Below the pieces are notes generated by a model that saw nothing but the letters and a program-made list of their open reading frames with translations, did no database searches and was not told the DNA's origin. Positions 17,827 through 28,909 of a DNA stretch of 50,750 nucleotides are shown here, one piece after another. This DNA is from Bacteroidales bacterium (GTDB lineage: Bacteria > Bacteroidota > Bacteroidia > Bacteroidales > GCA-2748055). Every line of letters starts with the position of its first letter. Within the stretch, counting starts at the first letter, position 1. A program made the position numbers and the translations under genes. The stretch is from contig JARGFM010000025.1 of NCBI GenBank assembly GCA_029210725.1, positions 1 to 50,750 of the forward strand. The letters run 5' to 3'.

Positions 17827-19806
17827 TTAATTTTCATTTTCCATATCATCCAGGATACGGATTTTCTCCTCAAGAACTTCGATGCGCTTATGAGCGGCGT
17901 CAATTTTTTCCTGGAATCCCTGAATGGTCTCTTCCGAACTGTCGGATTGCTTGAAGAAGCCTATATTGTTTTCCCATAAACTCATATCATTCCGAAGCTG
18001 TTGAAGCTTGTTAAGCAGTTTATCCCTTTCAAAACTCAATTTCATTTCGGCCCTTGAAGCATTAGCAATACTGGTAATCCGGTAACGAAACCGGAACAGA
18101 CTGCGCTGCGACTCGTCCATGCCGAATCTCTCCAGCAGCTTGTCCTGAGACTGCCTGAACTGATCCTTGATCCACTCCTTCTTTCCGCTTGGCACATATC
18201 CAATGGCATTAAATCTTGTCTGGAATTCACTCAGAGCCTCCAGATTCTTCTTATGGTCCTTGTGAACGGTAAATGCATCCATTTCAGCCACAATAGCCTC
18301 CTTGGCCTTCATATTCTCTTCAAAAGTGGAATCAATATCTTCGAAATACCTGGATTTTTTATGAAAGAATGTATCACACGCGGCTCTGAACCTCCTCCAT
18401 AATCTGTCGGAATCCTTTCTGGGTACCGGTCCGATCTCTTTCCATCGCTTCTGAAGCTGTATCAGCTCGTTGGTTGTCTCCTTCCACTCCTGGCTTTTAC
18501 TAAGTGCTTCTGCCCGCTCCGCAATCTCCAGCTTCAGCCTGAGGTTCTCCTTCTGATCCTCATAGACTGCAGCATAAAATTTGGCTTTGTTTCCAAAAAA
18601 AACATCACATGCTGTCCGAAACCTGGAATAAATGGCATTGTTGTCTTTCTTGGGAGCATATCCAATGGTCTTCCACGTTTTCTGAATTTCCAGAACCTGG
18701 TTGGTCTTATCTATCCAGTCAGCATGAGTATCATACTCCCTGGCTGCAATTTGTTCGACCTTCCCGCACAGCATCAACTTTTTATCCAGATTTTCCTGCA
18801 AAGACTCTTTCAGCCTGGAATGATATTCCTGGTGTTTTTTGTTAATTACTGAGGTGGCCTGCTTGAAGCGCTCCCAGATCTCATCTCTGTTTTCACGGGG
18901 AACGGGACCAATCTCCCTCCAGCGCGTATGATTCTTCTGGAGTAGTTTAAAGGCATGAACAATGTTGGGATCCTTATCAAGATCTTCGCTTCGCTTACAG
19001 AGCTGGATTTTGAGTTCCAGGTTTTTTTTCAGATCCAGGGCGCGAAGGTCCCGGTTAATTCGAACGTAATCGTTGAATTTTTCAACAAAATAATTGTATG
19101 AGTCCCACAGGTCCTTCAGGTTCTGATGAGGTACCACACCTGCAGAAAACCATTGTTTCTGAAGTTCCTTGAACTTTTTAAAGGTTGTATCAAAACTTTC
19201 CTGACCCTCCATCAATATCCTGAATCCTTCCAGCACCTCCTGTTTTTTCTGAAGATTCTCCTTCTTGGATTTCTCAAGCTGCCGAGTAAACTCTGCCTTC
19301 AATCCTTTGTACTTGTACAACAACTCTTTCATTTCCGTCTCCACGGGCTCCTCGGCAGGTTTAAAATCTTCCAGATTTCCGCCCTCGTCCAGAAAGTTTT
19401 TCTTCTTTTCCTCCAGCACAGCATCCACCTTTTCATAAAAAACCTGCCTGATATCTTCCACCTCTTTCCTGATGTTCCCTGTGCCGGGTTTATCCAGCTT
19501 TTCTTTCAGGAGTTTGATCAGGACCTCTTTACTTAACAGTGCGTAGTTGACCTCCTCCTCTCCGGGTTCATCATCCTCCATATTAAAATCATGATCATAA
19601 GAAGCGTTTTTCAGCTCTTCTTCGCTGTCATCGATCAGGGCTTCAGTTCTGGGTTTGCCCCTGGAAGATTTTGGGGCGGGGGTATCAGAATGATTATCTA
19701 AATCTTTCTGTATTTCCTCATCCGGAGGTTTTGGATGCCTGATTTCTGATTCTTTATTTTCACTTAAGTGCTCCTTAAGAGGGTCTTTCGATTCAGAATT
19801 TTTCAT
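17827..19806 (-). CDS. DUF349 repeat protein
   Basis: A 659-residue, highly charged, helix-rich protein. The first 110 residues are acidic and probably disordered. A coiled-coil region follows, then five DUF349 repeats recognisable by the pattern W-x-IG-x-VPR then W-RF: QWFSAGVVPH, RWREIGPVPR, TWKTIGYAPK, RWKEIGPVPR and RFNAIGYVPS. A last coiled coil closes the protein (RIEVLEEKIRILDD). The family is common in Bacteroidota and its biochemical role is not established to my knowledge. It is upstream of pyrG on the same strand, with 38 bp between them. It is cytoplasmic, with no signal peptide. Confidence 0.8.
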   Translation of the reverse strand: MKNSESKDPLKEHLSENKESEIRHPKPPDEEIQKDLDNHSDTPAPKSSRGKPRTEALIDDSEEELKNASYDHDFNMEDDEPGEEEVNYALLSKEVLIKLLKEKLDKPGTGNIRKEVEDIRQVFYEKVDAVLEEKKKNFLDEGGNLEDFKPAEEPVETEMKELLYKYKGLKAEFTRQLEKSKKENLQKKQEVLEGFRILMEGQESFDTTFKKFKELQKQWFSAGVVPHQNLKDLWDSYNYFVEKFNDYVRINRDLRALDLKKNLELKIQLCKRSEDLDKDPNIVHAFKLLQKNHTRWREIGPVPRENRDEIWERFKQATSVINKKHQEYHSRLKESLQENLDKKLMLCGKVEQIAAREYDTHADWIDKTNQVLEIQKTWKTIGYAPKKDNNAIYSRFRTACDVFFGNKAKFYAAVYEDQKENLRLKLEIAERAEALSKSQEWKETTNELIQLQKRWKEIGPVPRKDSDRLWRRFRAACDTFFHKKSRYFEDIDSTFEENMKAKEAIVAEMDAFTVHKDHKKNLEALSEFQTRFNAIGYVPSGKKEWIKDQFRQSQDKLLERFGMDESQRSLFRFRYRITSIANASRAEMKLSFERDKLLNKLQQLRNDMSLWENNIGFFKQSDSSEETIQGFQEKIDAAHKRIEVLEEKIRILDDMENEN

Positions 19807-19915
19807 AACAGGTAGAGGATTAGTAGGTCGCCTAAGCTACAAATTAATGATTTTTCATGAAACAGGGTCCATTTCAGAAAAAAACTGTTTTATCTTCGTG
19901 TAAATGCAAAGCCAC

Positions 19916-20602
19916 ATGCGCATCGATATTATCACGGTGTTACCTCCCTTAATGGAAGGCCCCCTCAATCACTCCATTGTGAAAAGAGCCAGGGAAAAAG
20001 GGCTTGTTGAGATCCATGTTCACGATCTGAGGGACTTTTCTACTGACAAACACCGGAGAGTGGATGATTATGCCTTTGGGGGCGATGCAGGCATGGTCAT
20101 GAGTATCGAGCCCATCCACAGGGCCATTACTCAACTCACTTCACAACGGGAATATGACGAAGTTATTTACACTTCTCCCGATGGAATCCGGTTCGATCAG
20201 CCGGAAGCCAACCGACTGGCCCTGACTGAAAACCTGATCATCCTGTGTGGTCACTACAAAGGGATTGATCAGCGAATCAGGGATCACCTGATAAGCCGGG
20301 AGCTCTCCATAGGGGATTATGTGCTAACCGGTGGAGAGCTTGCTGCCGCTGTAATTACTGATAGCGTCATCCGTCTTCTTCCGGGAGCCATCTCCGATGA
20401 AACCTCTGCTCTGAGCGACTCCTTTCAGGACGGTCTGCTGGCTCCTCCTATTTATACACGGCCGGCAGAATACAAAGGATGGAAGGTTCCCGAAATACTT
20501 CTGTCGGGTCATGCGGCCAGAATTGACCAATGGAAACACGAACAGTCCCTGGAACGCACCCGCAAACTAAGGCCCGACCTTCTGAAAGGACAGAAGGAGT
20601 AG
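19916..20602 (+). CDS. trmD: tRNA (guanine-37-N1)-methyltransferase
   Basis: A 228-residue SPOUT-fold enzyme that methylates G37 in tRNAs, preventing +1 frameshifts. The N-terminus [11 protein letters not shown] fits the family; ATG at 19904 is a possible alternative adding four residues. The trefoil-knot SAM site is visible as [12 protein letters not shown] and the active-site loop as [13 protein letters not shown], followed by [11 protein letters not shown]. The C-terminal domain contains [24 protein letters not shown]. It stands alone, divergent from the DUF349 gene and convergent with the addB-like gene 27 bp away. Confidence 0.95.
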   Translation: MRIDIITVLPPLMEGPLNHSIVKRAREKGLVEIHVHDLRDFSTDKHRRVDDYAFGGDAGMVMSIEPIHRAITQLTSQREYDEVIYTSPDGIRFDQPEANRLALTENLIILCGHYKGIDQRIRDHLISRELSIGDYVLTGGELAAAVITDSVIRLLPGAISDETSALSDSFQDGLLAPPIYTRPAEYKGWKVPEILLSGHAARIDQWKHEQSLERTRKLRPDLLKGQKE

Positions 20603-20629
20603 TTACCGGAAACTTGCCGGACTACAAGC

Positions 20630-23497
20630 TCATTCTATGATTTGTCTCTGGCAAAGCGATGCAAAATCGCAATAAGAGCATTTCTTATCATTATTTCTTT
20701 GCACATACGGGACATCCGGATCGAACAATCGCTGCAGGACCTCTTTCAAAAGCCTGAGGAATGGCTCTTCCAGGACCTCAAACGACTCAATTCTCCCCTC
20801 CTTCTTAAGGCTTGTCATGATCAGAGCAGGATCGAAGTGCTCCTCAAAAAGCTCTTTCATGGCATAGAGTCCGGGCATCACCTTCTCTTCGGCATAGACT
20901 TCTCCTACCAGCCAGGCATAAAACAGGGTTTGCATGGCTGCGCTGTTGCGGCTTACATGGTCTCTGTCGAAGAGAGATTCAAGCGTAGAAAACTTCTGAC
21001 TGCTCTGACCCGTTTTGTAGTCAATAACCCGGAGCAGGCCGTTCACCCGGTCGATCCGGTCAATTTTCCCGCCAAGGCGGACCTCCAGATGATCCTGCTT
21101 CACCTTAATATTCAGTTTACGCTGGTAGTTCATCTCGGCACTTACCAGTTCAAAAGGAGCTATGGCCAGGTCGGTCCGGATAATCTTTTCCAGATAGCGG
21201 AGCATCACCCGGAAAATAATAATATTCCTGCCTTCAAGCACTTCCTGCCTCCTTCCCTTATAATGGTGATCCCTGAAGACCCGGAGGAGAACCTTCCCGG
21301 GCCTGTCCGATTCCAAAAGTCCTGTCAGACCGTTCCGGGTCAGCTGAGCTCCGCCCAGATCGGCTATCTCTCTATACAGTTCTTTCAGCGTATCATGCAC
21401 CACAGTACCAAATCCAGCCGGATCGAGCTCCTCACTGATCTCATCCGCTTCCCCGATGCCGGCGATATACCTGAGATAAAACTTCAGGGAACAATCCATA
21501 TAGGTGTTTACCGCAGAGGGAGATAAAAATCGTCCCTCTTCCCCGTCTTTCAGATAACGCTCCAGCTTTATATCCGCCATCCGGGTATGCGGTATCTCCA
21601 GGTCCGGAATTTTTCGGGCCTTCACCTCCAGCCCGGGCCTGATTATCTCCAGCTTCCTGTTAAAAACCAACTGGTGGAGGTAACGGCTCATTTCTCCGGT
21701 ACGAATTCCTTCTGTACCCCCGTTGAACAAAAGGTCAACCCGCTCTGCTCTTTGAAGCAAACGATAGAAATAATAGGCATAAATGGCATCCATATCCTCC
21801 CTGGCAGGCATTCTGAATGCCAATCGCAGGGAATAGGGAATATTGGAGTTTGTCTCGTGGGCGGCCGGCATAAGCTCTTCATTCATGGAAAGCAGAATCA
21901 CATGTCTGAAATCAAGCAGGCGGGTCTCCAGAATTCCCATTAGCTGCAGTCCTGACAAGGGCTCGCCTTCGAAAGGAATCCGGAGGGCCCCCAGAGACTT
22001 TTTCAGCAAGCGTTCGAAGATCATCTCAGAAATGCCGGGGCGCCGGGTGATCATCCCTTCAAATTTATTCAGGTAGGTCAGGAGCTGAAAGATAAATGCC
22101 CGGTCCAGAGCATCCTGCATGGTTTCTTCCCTCCCGGAGAGGGCTTCCAGTATATGATTGAAAAGAGTTCTCAGGTAGCGAATCAAGCCGGCCGATCCAC
22201 CCACCTGTTTGAATATGACCTTTTCCAGCTCCCCGCTGAATACTTCCTGATCCACCAGGATGAGGTTGTTCCGCACCATATGAAGGCTCAGGTCTTCCGT
22301 TGAATCAGGCTTCATCTTCCTGTAATAGGGATGCAACAGGACTGCCATCACATCCCTGTGATAAAAGCGGACTTTCCCGCCGGAAGCTTTGCGGGTGTTA
22401 TGCTGCATGCGCAGCAGCTGATCTATAAAACTGTAGACCGGAGTATTTTTCATGGGATAGCCCATGGTCACATTGATCTCCCCGCTTCCCTCCGGAAGTG
22501 ACATCATGACCGGTAACAACAACTCTTCATCACAGAGAATCACAGCCGTATCTGTGCAATCGTGCCGTGTATCCGGCCCTTTTGACTCCAGAATCCTGTG
22601 CAGCGTTTTGGCCTGCAGAACATCTGTGGGGAGCTCAAAAATCCTTATTTCCTTATCCTTTTCCAAACCGCGGAAATCCTCCAGGCTTTCGGACGCAGGG
22701 AAGTGCTCCATATTGTCTCTTAAAAACCTTCCGGCCTCTTTTCCGGCCGTATCCGTGTAGAGATGGTCATAATCCCAGAAAAACTCCGCTCCGTGCTTCT
22801 GCATCCAGGAAAAAATCCGCTTTTCACATTGATTCAGGGCATTAAATCCTGCAATCACGGTAGGTCCTTCCCAGCCAAATTCCATCTCTCCCCCGGCTAT
22901 CCGCTCCGCGATCTGCCGGTACTGCATCCCCTGATACCCCTCCCCTCTCGCCGTAAGGACGCTCCTTAAACGCTTGTATAATTCAGGAAGCAGGACCCAG
23001 CTTCTGATAAACTGCTCCTTTTCGGGGGTCTGCCCGCCCCAGTGAAACCCGGTCCAGAATTGCCTGATAAACTCAAGCTGCTCAGGTTCCAGTCCCGCCA
23101 AAGGCTCTTCAAGCGCCTTCAGGTCGACCATGTTACGGAACAACATGTCCGCATCCACCAGGTATTTATCCAGCTCATCGAAATCCCTGAGCATCATTTC
23201 TCCCCAGAGATAAAATTCATCCAGTGAATCGGGCTGCTCTGCAAATCCGGAGTAAATATCGTAAAGGGTAAAAAACAGATCCAGGGGATCGGACCGTTCC
23301 AGAGAGCTCGTTTCATCAATAAAATCACTGATGGAATAGATCCGCGGTGCCCACCCGGTATTGGAAATATGCCTGGAGAGATGCCTTTGCAGAAAAAGCC
23401 CAGCACGTCTGTTTGGCAAAATGATGCGGGTATCACCCAGCTTATCGGAAGCTGTTTTAACAAGATGTATGGCCAGTGTTTCGAGCAGGGGCTTCAT
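20630..23497 (-). CDS. addB: AddB-like PD-(D/E)XK nuclease with Fe-S cluster
   Basis: A 955-residue protein. The N-terminal two thirds is an inactivated helicase-like region in which the Walker A site is degenerate (LPNRRAGLFLQRHLS). The C-terminal RecB-type nuclease has GKIDRIDR, then VIDYKTGQ with the catalytic Asp and Lys. Four cysteines for a [4Fe-4S] cluster are placed as in AddB: one before the nuclease (TYMDCSLKFYLRY) and three at the very end (CSYCDFASLC). It would partner with AddA to process double-strand DNA ends for RecA. Its ATG overlaps the stop region of the YhcC-type gene by one base. The symbol is by homology to AddAB-like proteins of Bacteroidota. Confidence 0.85.
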   Translation of the reverse strand: MKPLLETLAIHLVKTASDKLGDTRIILPNRRAGLFLQRHLSRHISNTGWAPRIYSISDFIDETSSLERSDPLDLFFTLYDIYSGFAEQPDSLDEFYLWGEMMLRDFDELDKYLVDADMLFRNMVDLKALEEPLAGLEPEQLEFIRQFWTGFHWGGQTPEKEQFIRSWVLLPELYKRLRSVLTARGEGYQGMQYRQIAERIAGGEMEFGWEGPTVIAGFNALNQCEKRIFSWMQKHGAEFFWDYDHLYTDTAGKEAGRFLRDNMEHFPASESLEDFRGLEKDKEIRIFELPTDVLQAKTLHRILESKGPDTRHDCTDTAVILCDEELLLPVMMSLPEGSGEINVTMGYPMKNTPVYSFIDQLLRMQHNTRKASGGKVRFYHRDVMAVLLHPYYRKMKPDSTEDLSLHMVRNNLILVDQEVFSGELEKVIFKQVGGSAGLIRYLRTLFNHILEALSGREETMQDALDRAFIFQLLTYLNKFEGMITRRPGISEMIFERLLKKSLGALRIPFEGEPLSGLQLMGILETRLLDFRHVILLSMNEELMPAAHETNSNIPYSLRLAFRMPAREDMDAIYAYYFYRLLQRAERVDLLFNGGTEGIRTGEMSRYLHQLVFNRKLEIIRPGLEVKARKIPDLEIPHTRMADIKLERYLKDGEEGRFLSPSAVNTYMDCSLKFYLRYIAGIGEADEISEELDPAGFGTVVHDTLKELYREIADLGGAQLTRNGLTGLLESDRPGKVLLRVFRDHHYKGRRQEVLEGRNIIIFRVMLRYLEKIIRTDLAIAPFELVSAEMNYQRKLNIKVKQDHLEVRLGGKIDRIDRVNGLLRVIDYKTGQSSQKFSTLESLFDRDHVSRNSAAMQTLFYAWLVGEVYAEEKVMPGLYAMKELFEEHFDPALIMTSLKKEGRIESFEVLEEPFLRLLKEVLQRLFDPDVPYVQRNNDKKCSYCDFASLCQRQIIE

Positions 23498-24444
23498 TAT
23501 CTTCCCGGTTTATAGTTTTTCCCCTGCCAGCTGTCGTGCTTGAGCAGCAGCTCTTCAAAAGCCCGTAAAACGCCGTCGTAACGGAGCCCCCAGCCCTCCC
23601 GGACCCCCATTCCCGGGGTCACCTCTCCGGCAATCCGCTCCACCACAAATGCCGGATTAAGCCGTTCCAGAATTTCCATGATCAGGTGAAGATATTCCTC
23701 CAGGGAAAAGAACTGGAAATCCTCCGCTTTTTCGACAAACTCCCGGGCCATGGCCGTTCCCCGGATAAGCTGTAACTGATGAAATTTAATATTATTAAGA
23801 GGCCAAGCTGACAGTTCGGAGGCCATAGCCAGAAAATCATCCCGGTCCTCGCCGGGAAGGCCGATAATGACATGCCCTCCGACCCGTACTCCGCGTGCAG
23901 CGGTCTCTTCAACCGCCCAGCGGCTTTTTTGCACATCGTGGCCCCGGTTAACCCGCAGAAGGGTCCTGTTGAACACCGATTCAATCCCGTATTCAACCAC
24001 CACATAGACCCGTTTCGATAACTCCCTGAAATAATCCAGGATAGCCCCATCCACGCAATCGGGCCTGGTGCCTACCACAATTCCGATCACTCCGGGAACA
24101 GCGAGGGCCTGATCATAGAGAGAACTCAGTACCTCCGGATCAGCATATGTATTTGTATAGGCCTGAAAATAGGCCAGGTAGCGGCTTGCTTTCCGGTATC
24201 GCCTTTTGTGGAAGGCCATGCCCTGCCTGATCTGCTCAGCTACAGACTTTTCAGGCCGATTATAGGATGGATTAAAGGCCCGGTTGTCGCAGAAGGTGCA
24301 GCCCCCCGTTCCACAGGTCCCGTCTCTGTTGGGACAGGTAAAACCTGCGTCAATAGTTATCTTCTGGACACGCTCCCCGAAATGCGTCCTGAAATAGTCG
24401 CTGTACGCATTCAATCTTCTCTCGGTTCCCCAGGGATACGCCAT
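23497..24444 (-). CDS. YhcC-type radical SAM protein (TIGR01212-like)
   Basis: A 315-residue radical SAM protein. The Fe-S motif is the family's unusual form, FTCPNRDGTCGTGGCTFC: a first Cys, then GC-x2-C ligands, rather than plain Cx3Cx2C. Later motifs are VGTRPDCVDG, EYGIES, VGGHVIIGLPGEDRDD and FHQLQLIRGT, all usual in YhcC homologues. The reaction is not known with certainty. The gene lies between the addA-like and addB-like genes with 3 bp and a 1-bp overlap, so all three must be co-transcribed. It is odd for it to split a nuclease-helicase pair. Confidence 0.85.
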   Translation of the reverse strand: MAYPWGTERRLNAYSDYFRTHFGERVQKITIDAGFTCPNRDGTCGTGGCTFCDNRAFNPSYNRPEKSVAEQIRQGMAFHKRRYRKASRYLAYFQAYTNTYADPEVLSSLYDQALAVPGVIGIVVGTRPDCVDGAILDYFRELSKRVYVVVEYGIESVFNRTLLRVNRGHDVQKSRWAVEETAARGVRVGGHVIIGLPGEDRDDFLAMASELSAWPLNNIKFHQLQLIRGTAMAREFVEKAEDFQFFSLEEYLHLIMEILERLNPAFVVERIAGEVTPGMGVREGWGLRYDGVLRAFEELLLKHDSWQGKNYKPGR

Positions 24445-24447
24445 AAC

Positions 24448-27400
24448 TTAGATTTTAACAGTTTTATCCAGCATCACATACCAGATGTATCCCTCCATAT
24501 GCTCAAAACCCATTTCTTCCAGTTTCTCCATGTAATTGCTGACCTGACTCTTATAAGCGCTTTTTTCAAGGTCACCAAATTTAAAATCAATCACCGTAAG
24601 CCGGTTCCCCTCAAGGATGACCCGGTCGGGACGGAGAATACTCTCGTCCCCGCACAGGAGGGTGCGCTCATTAAACACTCGCTTGTTCTCCCCTTCGGAG
24701 AACCACTCTTTGACCAGTGGTCCCGATAGTTTCCGGCGTATCAACCTCTCCAGTTCATTCCGCTCATTTCCGGGTATCTGTCCTTCTCTCTGCATGGCAT
24801 CCAGTACTCCGGCGAGATCCCTGCCATATACAATCCTGGAAAAGATCAGGTGCATCATATTGCCATACATACGCCCCGTCCGGAACACCCCTTCCTCATC
24901 CACAAAATACTGATCACTTCTGAGCCTCACTTTCACGGCACGCTTATCCCTGTTCACCGGATAGCTACGGAAGAGCCAGGGGTCCTTCTCAGCGCGCTTC
25001 CGGGAATAAGCAGGAAGTTCCCCAATGGTCAGTACATTGGCATCCACGCAGGTGTGAAGGGGAGCCGTACAGGGCTCTTCTCCAGGATTCTTGTTCAATA
25101 TCGCCTGCAAAAGGTCCCCGGTGCTTTTGACTCCGTGAACTTCCCGTTTGGGAATGCCGATATAAAGCAGGTCCCTGGCCCTGGTAAAAGCCACATACAT
25201 GAGATTTAGCTTGTCCATATAACCCTTCATTCTTTCCCGGTAGTACGATCGGGAAAATCGAGTATGGATCATTCTGGAGATGAATTTTACCGGAACGATG
25301 GGTATTCTGTCCAGGGGGGTCCCTTCCGTTTCGCACCATAGGACTTCCGAGTTGCGGTGCACCGTCGTTACTTCCCAGTCACAAAAGGGAACAATGACCG
25401 CCTTAAACTCCAGTCCTTTGGATTTATGTATGGTCAGGATCCTGAGGGCATTGGACTCTTCGGAGACAGAAATCGCTCGTTTGCTCCCATGCTGCTCCCA
25501 GTAATCCAGGAAATCCTTGATGCCAACCGGTTCTCTGCGGTGCAGATCGATGACGGTGTCCTGAAATGCCTGGATATAGGGAAGATCCTCCGCACGATCT
25601 CCCAGTGAAAACAGACTGATCAGCGATTCAATAAGCTCATACAGGGGCAATTGTTTCAACAATTCCCTCTCCTTCATGAAAGTCTCCGGAAAAAAGAGCT
25701 CAGTTGGGGTATCCGCCTGGTAAAGCTGATCCGTATCAATCTCAGCTCCCATTCCCAACAGGGAACATTGGTATTTTAGCAGCAGGTTATTGATCCGGTG
25801 ATCGGGCTGCACCAGGTATCGCAGCAGGGAAACAAGAATGGTCACCGAACTGTTCTGGACCAATAGCAGGGACTCATTGGAGATCAGCCTGAATTCTCCT
25901 GCATTCCCGCTCTGCCTGGCATGTTCCAGCAGTCTGTTTGCCACAGCCACCCCCTCTTTGCGGGTGCGAACCAGGATAGCTGTTTCTCCCGGCTCTATAC
26001 CTGTTTGACGGATCTCCTCTACCCAGCCCGGCAGGGCTTCCAGGACCTGGTCCCGGAAGGAAAGCTCCTCATCATCAAACAACAGTCCCCTGACAAATCC
26101 GCCTGTCTCCCGGCTCTGTTCCGGAATCTCCTGAACCACGTCCTTATATGCCAGCCTGAAGCGTTCTACCTCCAGCATCGCCTCATCCCTGGAAATGGGT
26201 GAGGCAAGCAGCTCCCTTTCAATCATTTCAGCAAGCAACTGTGAGGAAAGCCGGAAAACCGTATTGTTAAAGCGGATGATCTGTTCCCGGCTGCGATAGT
26301 TCCTCTTCAGTGTATCAATACGAACTTCCTGGTGGGCAAAATCTCTCTCCAGCTCCGTTGCAAGAATCTTCCAGTCTGAATTCCTCCAGCGGTAAATGGA
26401 CTGCTTCACATCCCCGACCACCAGGTTCTGCTGCCCTGCAGCCAGAGAGTTGTCCAGCAAAGGCCTGAAGTTATCGTATTGAAACAAAGAAGTATCCTGA
26501 AACTCGTCCAGCATAATATGATTATAACGGCTGCCTGTTCTCTCATACACGAAGGGAACCTGGTTTCCCCCGATGATCCCCCGGAGAAAACGACTCGAAT
26601 CGGCAATCAGGAAAAGATTTCTTTCCCGGGTATATTCACGTACATACTCCCAGGTATCAGCCAGGATTCCCAGGGTATAGAAACTGTCACGGACCATGGC
26701 CACGGTATTTAAATCCACCTGCAGGCGATATACCTCATTCAGCAGGGGCATCAGCTGATCTTCCGTAAGGGCCCTCATGGCAGAAGATGAGTCCTTTTTA
26801 AGCCATTTCTCAGATAGTTCCAGAGCCTGTAATTTCGATTCGCTGAAGGGAACGTCTTCCCCCTTTCCTGCAATCACAAAAAGGCTCGACGGAGATTTAC
26901 TTTTTAAATAGAAGTCCTCTGGTCCCAGGCCCAGGCTCTCCATTTGCTGAAGGGCCCTGTTTCCAATGGCCGACATTTCACGACGGGTTTGCTCTTCCAT
27001 TTGATTCAGCTCCCGGTAAAAAAAATCGAGGTTCTCCTTGCTAAGGAGTGAGATGTCATATTTCAGAAAAAGATTCTGGAACGACTCCTTGAAAAGCTGC
27101 ATGCCAAGCTGGATGATCTCCTCCCTGAAATTCCAGGATCTGGACTCCTCCATCCGCTCCTCGGCAAAACGGATCAACCAGGCCTGTAATTCCGGGCGAT
27201 TACCCAGATCCTGAAAAAGACGGTCCACCGCCAGGGAGAGTACCCGGGAGTGGTCCAGCTCCAGGTTATAGCCAGGCTGAATACCAATCTCTTTAGTGAA
27301 AGCCCGGATCACGGACTGGAAAAATTTATCGATGGTCCCCACGGAAAATCCGGAGTAGTCATTCAGTATGGTTTCCAGCAGTTCTCCCGCCCTCCTGCTG

Positions 27401-27660
27401 ATGGAGGCTTCATCCAGTCCGCTTGCCTTAACAAGCTGCCTCATCTCTTCCATAGGCTCGTCCTCCCGGTAATTCGAAAGTTTGGAAAGCCTGCTCAGAA
27501 TCCGGTGCTTCATCTCCCCCGCTGCCTTATTGGTAAAGGTAACGGCCAGAATATGCCTGTGAATGCCTTCCCGCTGAAAGAGCAATTTCAAATACTCCAT
27601 AGTCAGGGCAAAGGTCTTACCCGATCCTGCAGATGCTTTATATATGTTCAGGGGAGGCAT
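24448..27660 (-). CDS. addA: AddA-like UvrD-family helicase-nuclease
   Basis: A 1070-residue protein with all superfamily 1 motifs in order: Walker A ASAGSGKT (about 10-17), [10 protein letters not shown] (Ia), MLDEFQDTS (II), [12 protein letters not shown] (III), NYRSREQI (IV), [10 protein letters not shown] (V) and [14 protein letters not shown] (VI). The C-terminal nuclease domain carries RPDRV then VIDFKFG with the Asp-x-Lys core and a downstream Gln/Tyr. It unwinds and degrades DNA ends in recombinational repair together with AddB. It is first in the three-gene minus-strand operon, 60 bp from the divergent mnmA. Confidence 0.9.
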   Translation of the reverse strand: MPPLNIYKASAGSGKTFALTMEYLKLLFQREGIHRHILAVTFTNKAAGEMKHRILSRLSKLSNYREDEPMEEMRQLVKASGLDEASISRRAGELLETILNDYSGFSVGTIDKFFQSVIRAFTKEIGIQPGYNLELDHSRVLSLAVDRLFQDLGNRPELQAWLIRFAEERMEESRSWNFREEIIQLGMQLFKESFQNLFLKYDISLLSKENLDFFYRELNQMEEQTRREMSAIGNRALQQMESLGLGPEDFYLKSKSPSSLFVIAGKGEDVPFSESKLQALELSEKWLKKDSSSAMRALTEDQLMPLLNEVYRLQVDLNTVAMVRDSFYTLGILADTWEYVREYTRERNLFLIADSSRFLRGIIGGNQVPFVYERTGSRYNHIMLDEFQDTSLFQYDNFRPLLDNSLAAGQQNLVVGDVKQSIYRWRNSDWKILATELERDFAHQEVRIDTLKRNYRSREQIIRFNNTVFRLSSQLLAEMIERELLASPISRDEAMLEVERFRLAYKDVVQEIPEQSRETGGFVRGLLFDDEELSFRDQVLEALPGWVEEIRQTGIEPGETAILVRTRKEGVAVANRLLEHARQSGNAGEFRLISNESLLLVQNSSVTILVSLLRYLVQPDHRINNLLLKYQCSLLGMGAEIDTDQLYQADTPTELFFPETFMKERELLKQLPLYELIESLISLFSLGDRAEDLPYIQAFQDTVIDLHRREPVGIKDFLDYWEQHGSKRAISVSEESNALRILTIHKSKGLEFKAVIVPFCDWEVTTVHRNSEVLWCETEGTPLDRIPIVPVKFISRMIHTRFSRSYYRERMKGYMDKLNLMYVAFTRARDLLYIGIPKREVHGVKSTGDLLQAILNKNPGEEPCTAPLHTCVDANVLTIGELPAYSRKRAEKDPWLFRSYPVNRDKRAVKVRLRSDQYFVDEEGVFRTGRMYGNMMHLIFSRIVYGRDLAGVLDAMQREGQIPGNERNELERLIRRKLSGPLVKEWFSEGENKRVFNERTLLCGDESILRPDRVILEGNRLTVIDFKFGDLEKSAYKSQVSNYMEKLEEMGFEHMEGYIWYVMLDKTVKI

Positions 27661-27696
27661 TATGTAAAGATAGAAATTGGATTCCTTAGAATTTCA

Positions 27697-27704
27697 TATT
27701 TTTG
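27697..27704 (+). promoter_or_regulatory. Candidate promoter for mnmA
   Basis: TATTTTTG matches TAnnTTTG in the 60-bp gap between addA and mnmA, with a TTG 17 nt upstream (27677-27679). The predicted leader before the TTG start at 27721 is about 10 nt. Confidence 0.45.
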
Positions 27705-27720
27705 TACCAAATTACAGACC

Positions 27721-28902
27721 TTGGCACTACGCGTTGTTGTTGGATTATCGGGAGGAGTGGATTCCAGTGTGGCCGCTTACCTGTTAAAGAAAGAGGCTTA
27801 CGAAGTTATCGGGCTATTTATGATCAACTGGCACGATAAGACCGGAGTGATAGATGCCGATTGCCCCTGGGATGAGGATGTGGTCTTTGCCGAACTGGTG
27901 GCCAGGAAACTGGATATTCCCTTCCATGTGGTAGACCTGAGTGAGCCTTACCGGGAACGGGTGATTGATTATATGTTTTCTGAATACCAGAAAGGCCGGA
28001 CCCCAAATCCGGATGTACTCTGTAACCGGGAGATTAAGTTTGATGCCTTTCTGGAAGCAGCTGAGGCTTATAAACCCGATTACGTGGCTACTGGTCACTA
28101 CTGCAGAAAGATGACCAGTATTCGGGAGGGAGTGGAGATCCAGCATCTCCTGGCCGGAGCGGATCCCAACAAGGACCAGAGTTACTTTCTCTGCCAGCTC
28201 TCGCAGGAACAGCTCGCCAGAACCCTGTTTCCCATTGGTCACCTGCATAAGCCAAAGGTCAGGCGGATTGCAAAAGAACAGGGGCTTGCCTCTGCCGGAA
28301 AAAAAGACTCGCAGGGAATCTGTTTTGTGGGTAAGGTGCACCTTCCGGTCTTTCTGCAGCAGAAACTAAAAGCCAGGGAAGGCAATATTTTTGAGATCCC
28401 GGCCGGACTGGCTCAATATACTGCGGAGAAACAGGATTTCGCGGACCTGGAAGCCATCAGTGCTCCCTGGCTTTATGCCAAAGAGGACGGAATCTGGACG
28501 GGCAAGCACCAGGGCGCTCACTTCTTCACGGTGGGGCAACGTAAAGGCCTGAATGTAGGCGGAAAAAAGGAGCCTCTTTTTGTAATTGCTACCGATGTGA
28601 AGGCCAACCGCATTTATGTGGGTCAGGGCCAATCCCACCCGGGACTCTATCGTCGTGGACTAAAGATCCTGCCTGAAGAAATCCACTGGGTCCGGCGCGA
28701 CCTGGAGATGCAGGCCGGGGAGAGCCGTGATTACCTGGTGCGCATCCGTTACAGGCAGGCCCTCCAGAAGGGCACCCTGCACAGAACAGATGCAGGTCTG
28801 TACATCACCTTTAAAGAGCCCCAGAGGGGAATTGCTCCCGGACAGTTTGCCGCCTGGTACGATGGGAATGAACTGCTCGGATCGGGAGTGATCAATGAAT
28901 AG
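27721..28902 (+). CDS. mnmA: tRNA-uridine 2-sulfurtransferase
   Basis: A 393-residue thiouridylase that makes 2-thiouridine at U34 of Lys, Glu and Gln tRNAs. The PP-loop is [15 protein letters not shown] at the N-terminus. The two catalytic cysteines are in [12 protein letters not shown] and DSQGICFVG, and [14 protein letters not shown] lies before the C-terminal barrel. The start is a TTG at 27721 (M-A-L-R-V-V-V-G); the frame is open far upstream through antisense addA sequence, which is not coding. It depends on a cysteine desulfurase/relay for sulfur, not present here. It is convergent with cysH, 7 bp apart. Confidence 0.95.
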   Translation: MALRVVVGLSGGVDSSVAAYLLKKEAYEVIGLFMINWHDKTGVIDADCPWDEDVVFAELVARKLDIPFHVVDLSEPYRERVIDYMFSEYQKGRTPNPDVLCNREIKFDAFLEAAEAYKPDYVATGHYCRKMTSIREGVEIQHLLAGADPNKDQSYFLCQLSQEQLARTLFPIGHLHKPKVRRIAKEQGLASAGKKDSQGICFVGKVHLPVFLQQKLKAREGNIFEIPAGLAQYTAEKQDFADLEAISAPWLYAKEDGIWTGKHQGAHFFTVGQRKGLNVGGKKEPLFVIATDVKANRIYVGQGQSHPGLYRRGLKILPEEIHWVRRDLEMQAGESRDYLVRIRYRQALQKGTLHRTDAGLYITFKEPQRGIAPGQFAAWYDGNELLGSGVINE

Positions 28903-28909
28903 AAAGCGT

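Noticed and set aside
27250-27720. N-terminal extension of mnmA
   Set aside because: The frame is open back to 27250, but this lies antisense within addA and does not resemble MnmA, whose P-loop begins right after the TTG at 27721.
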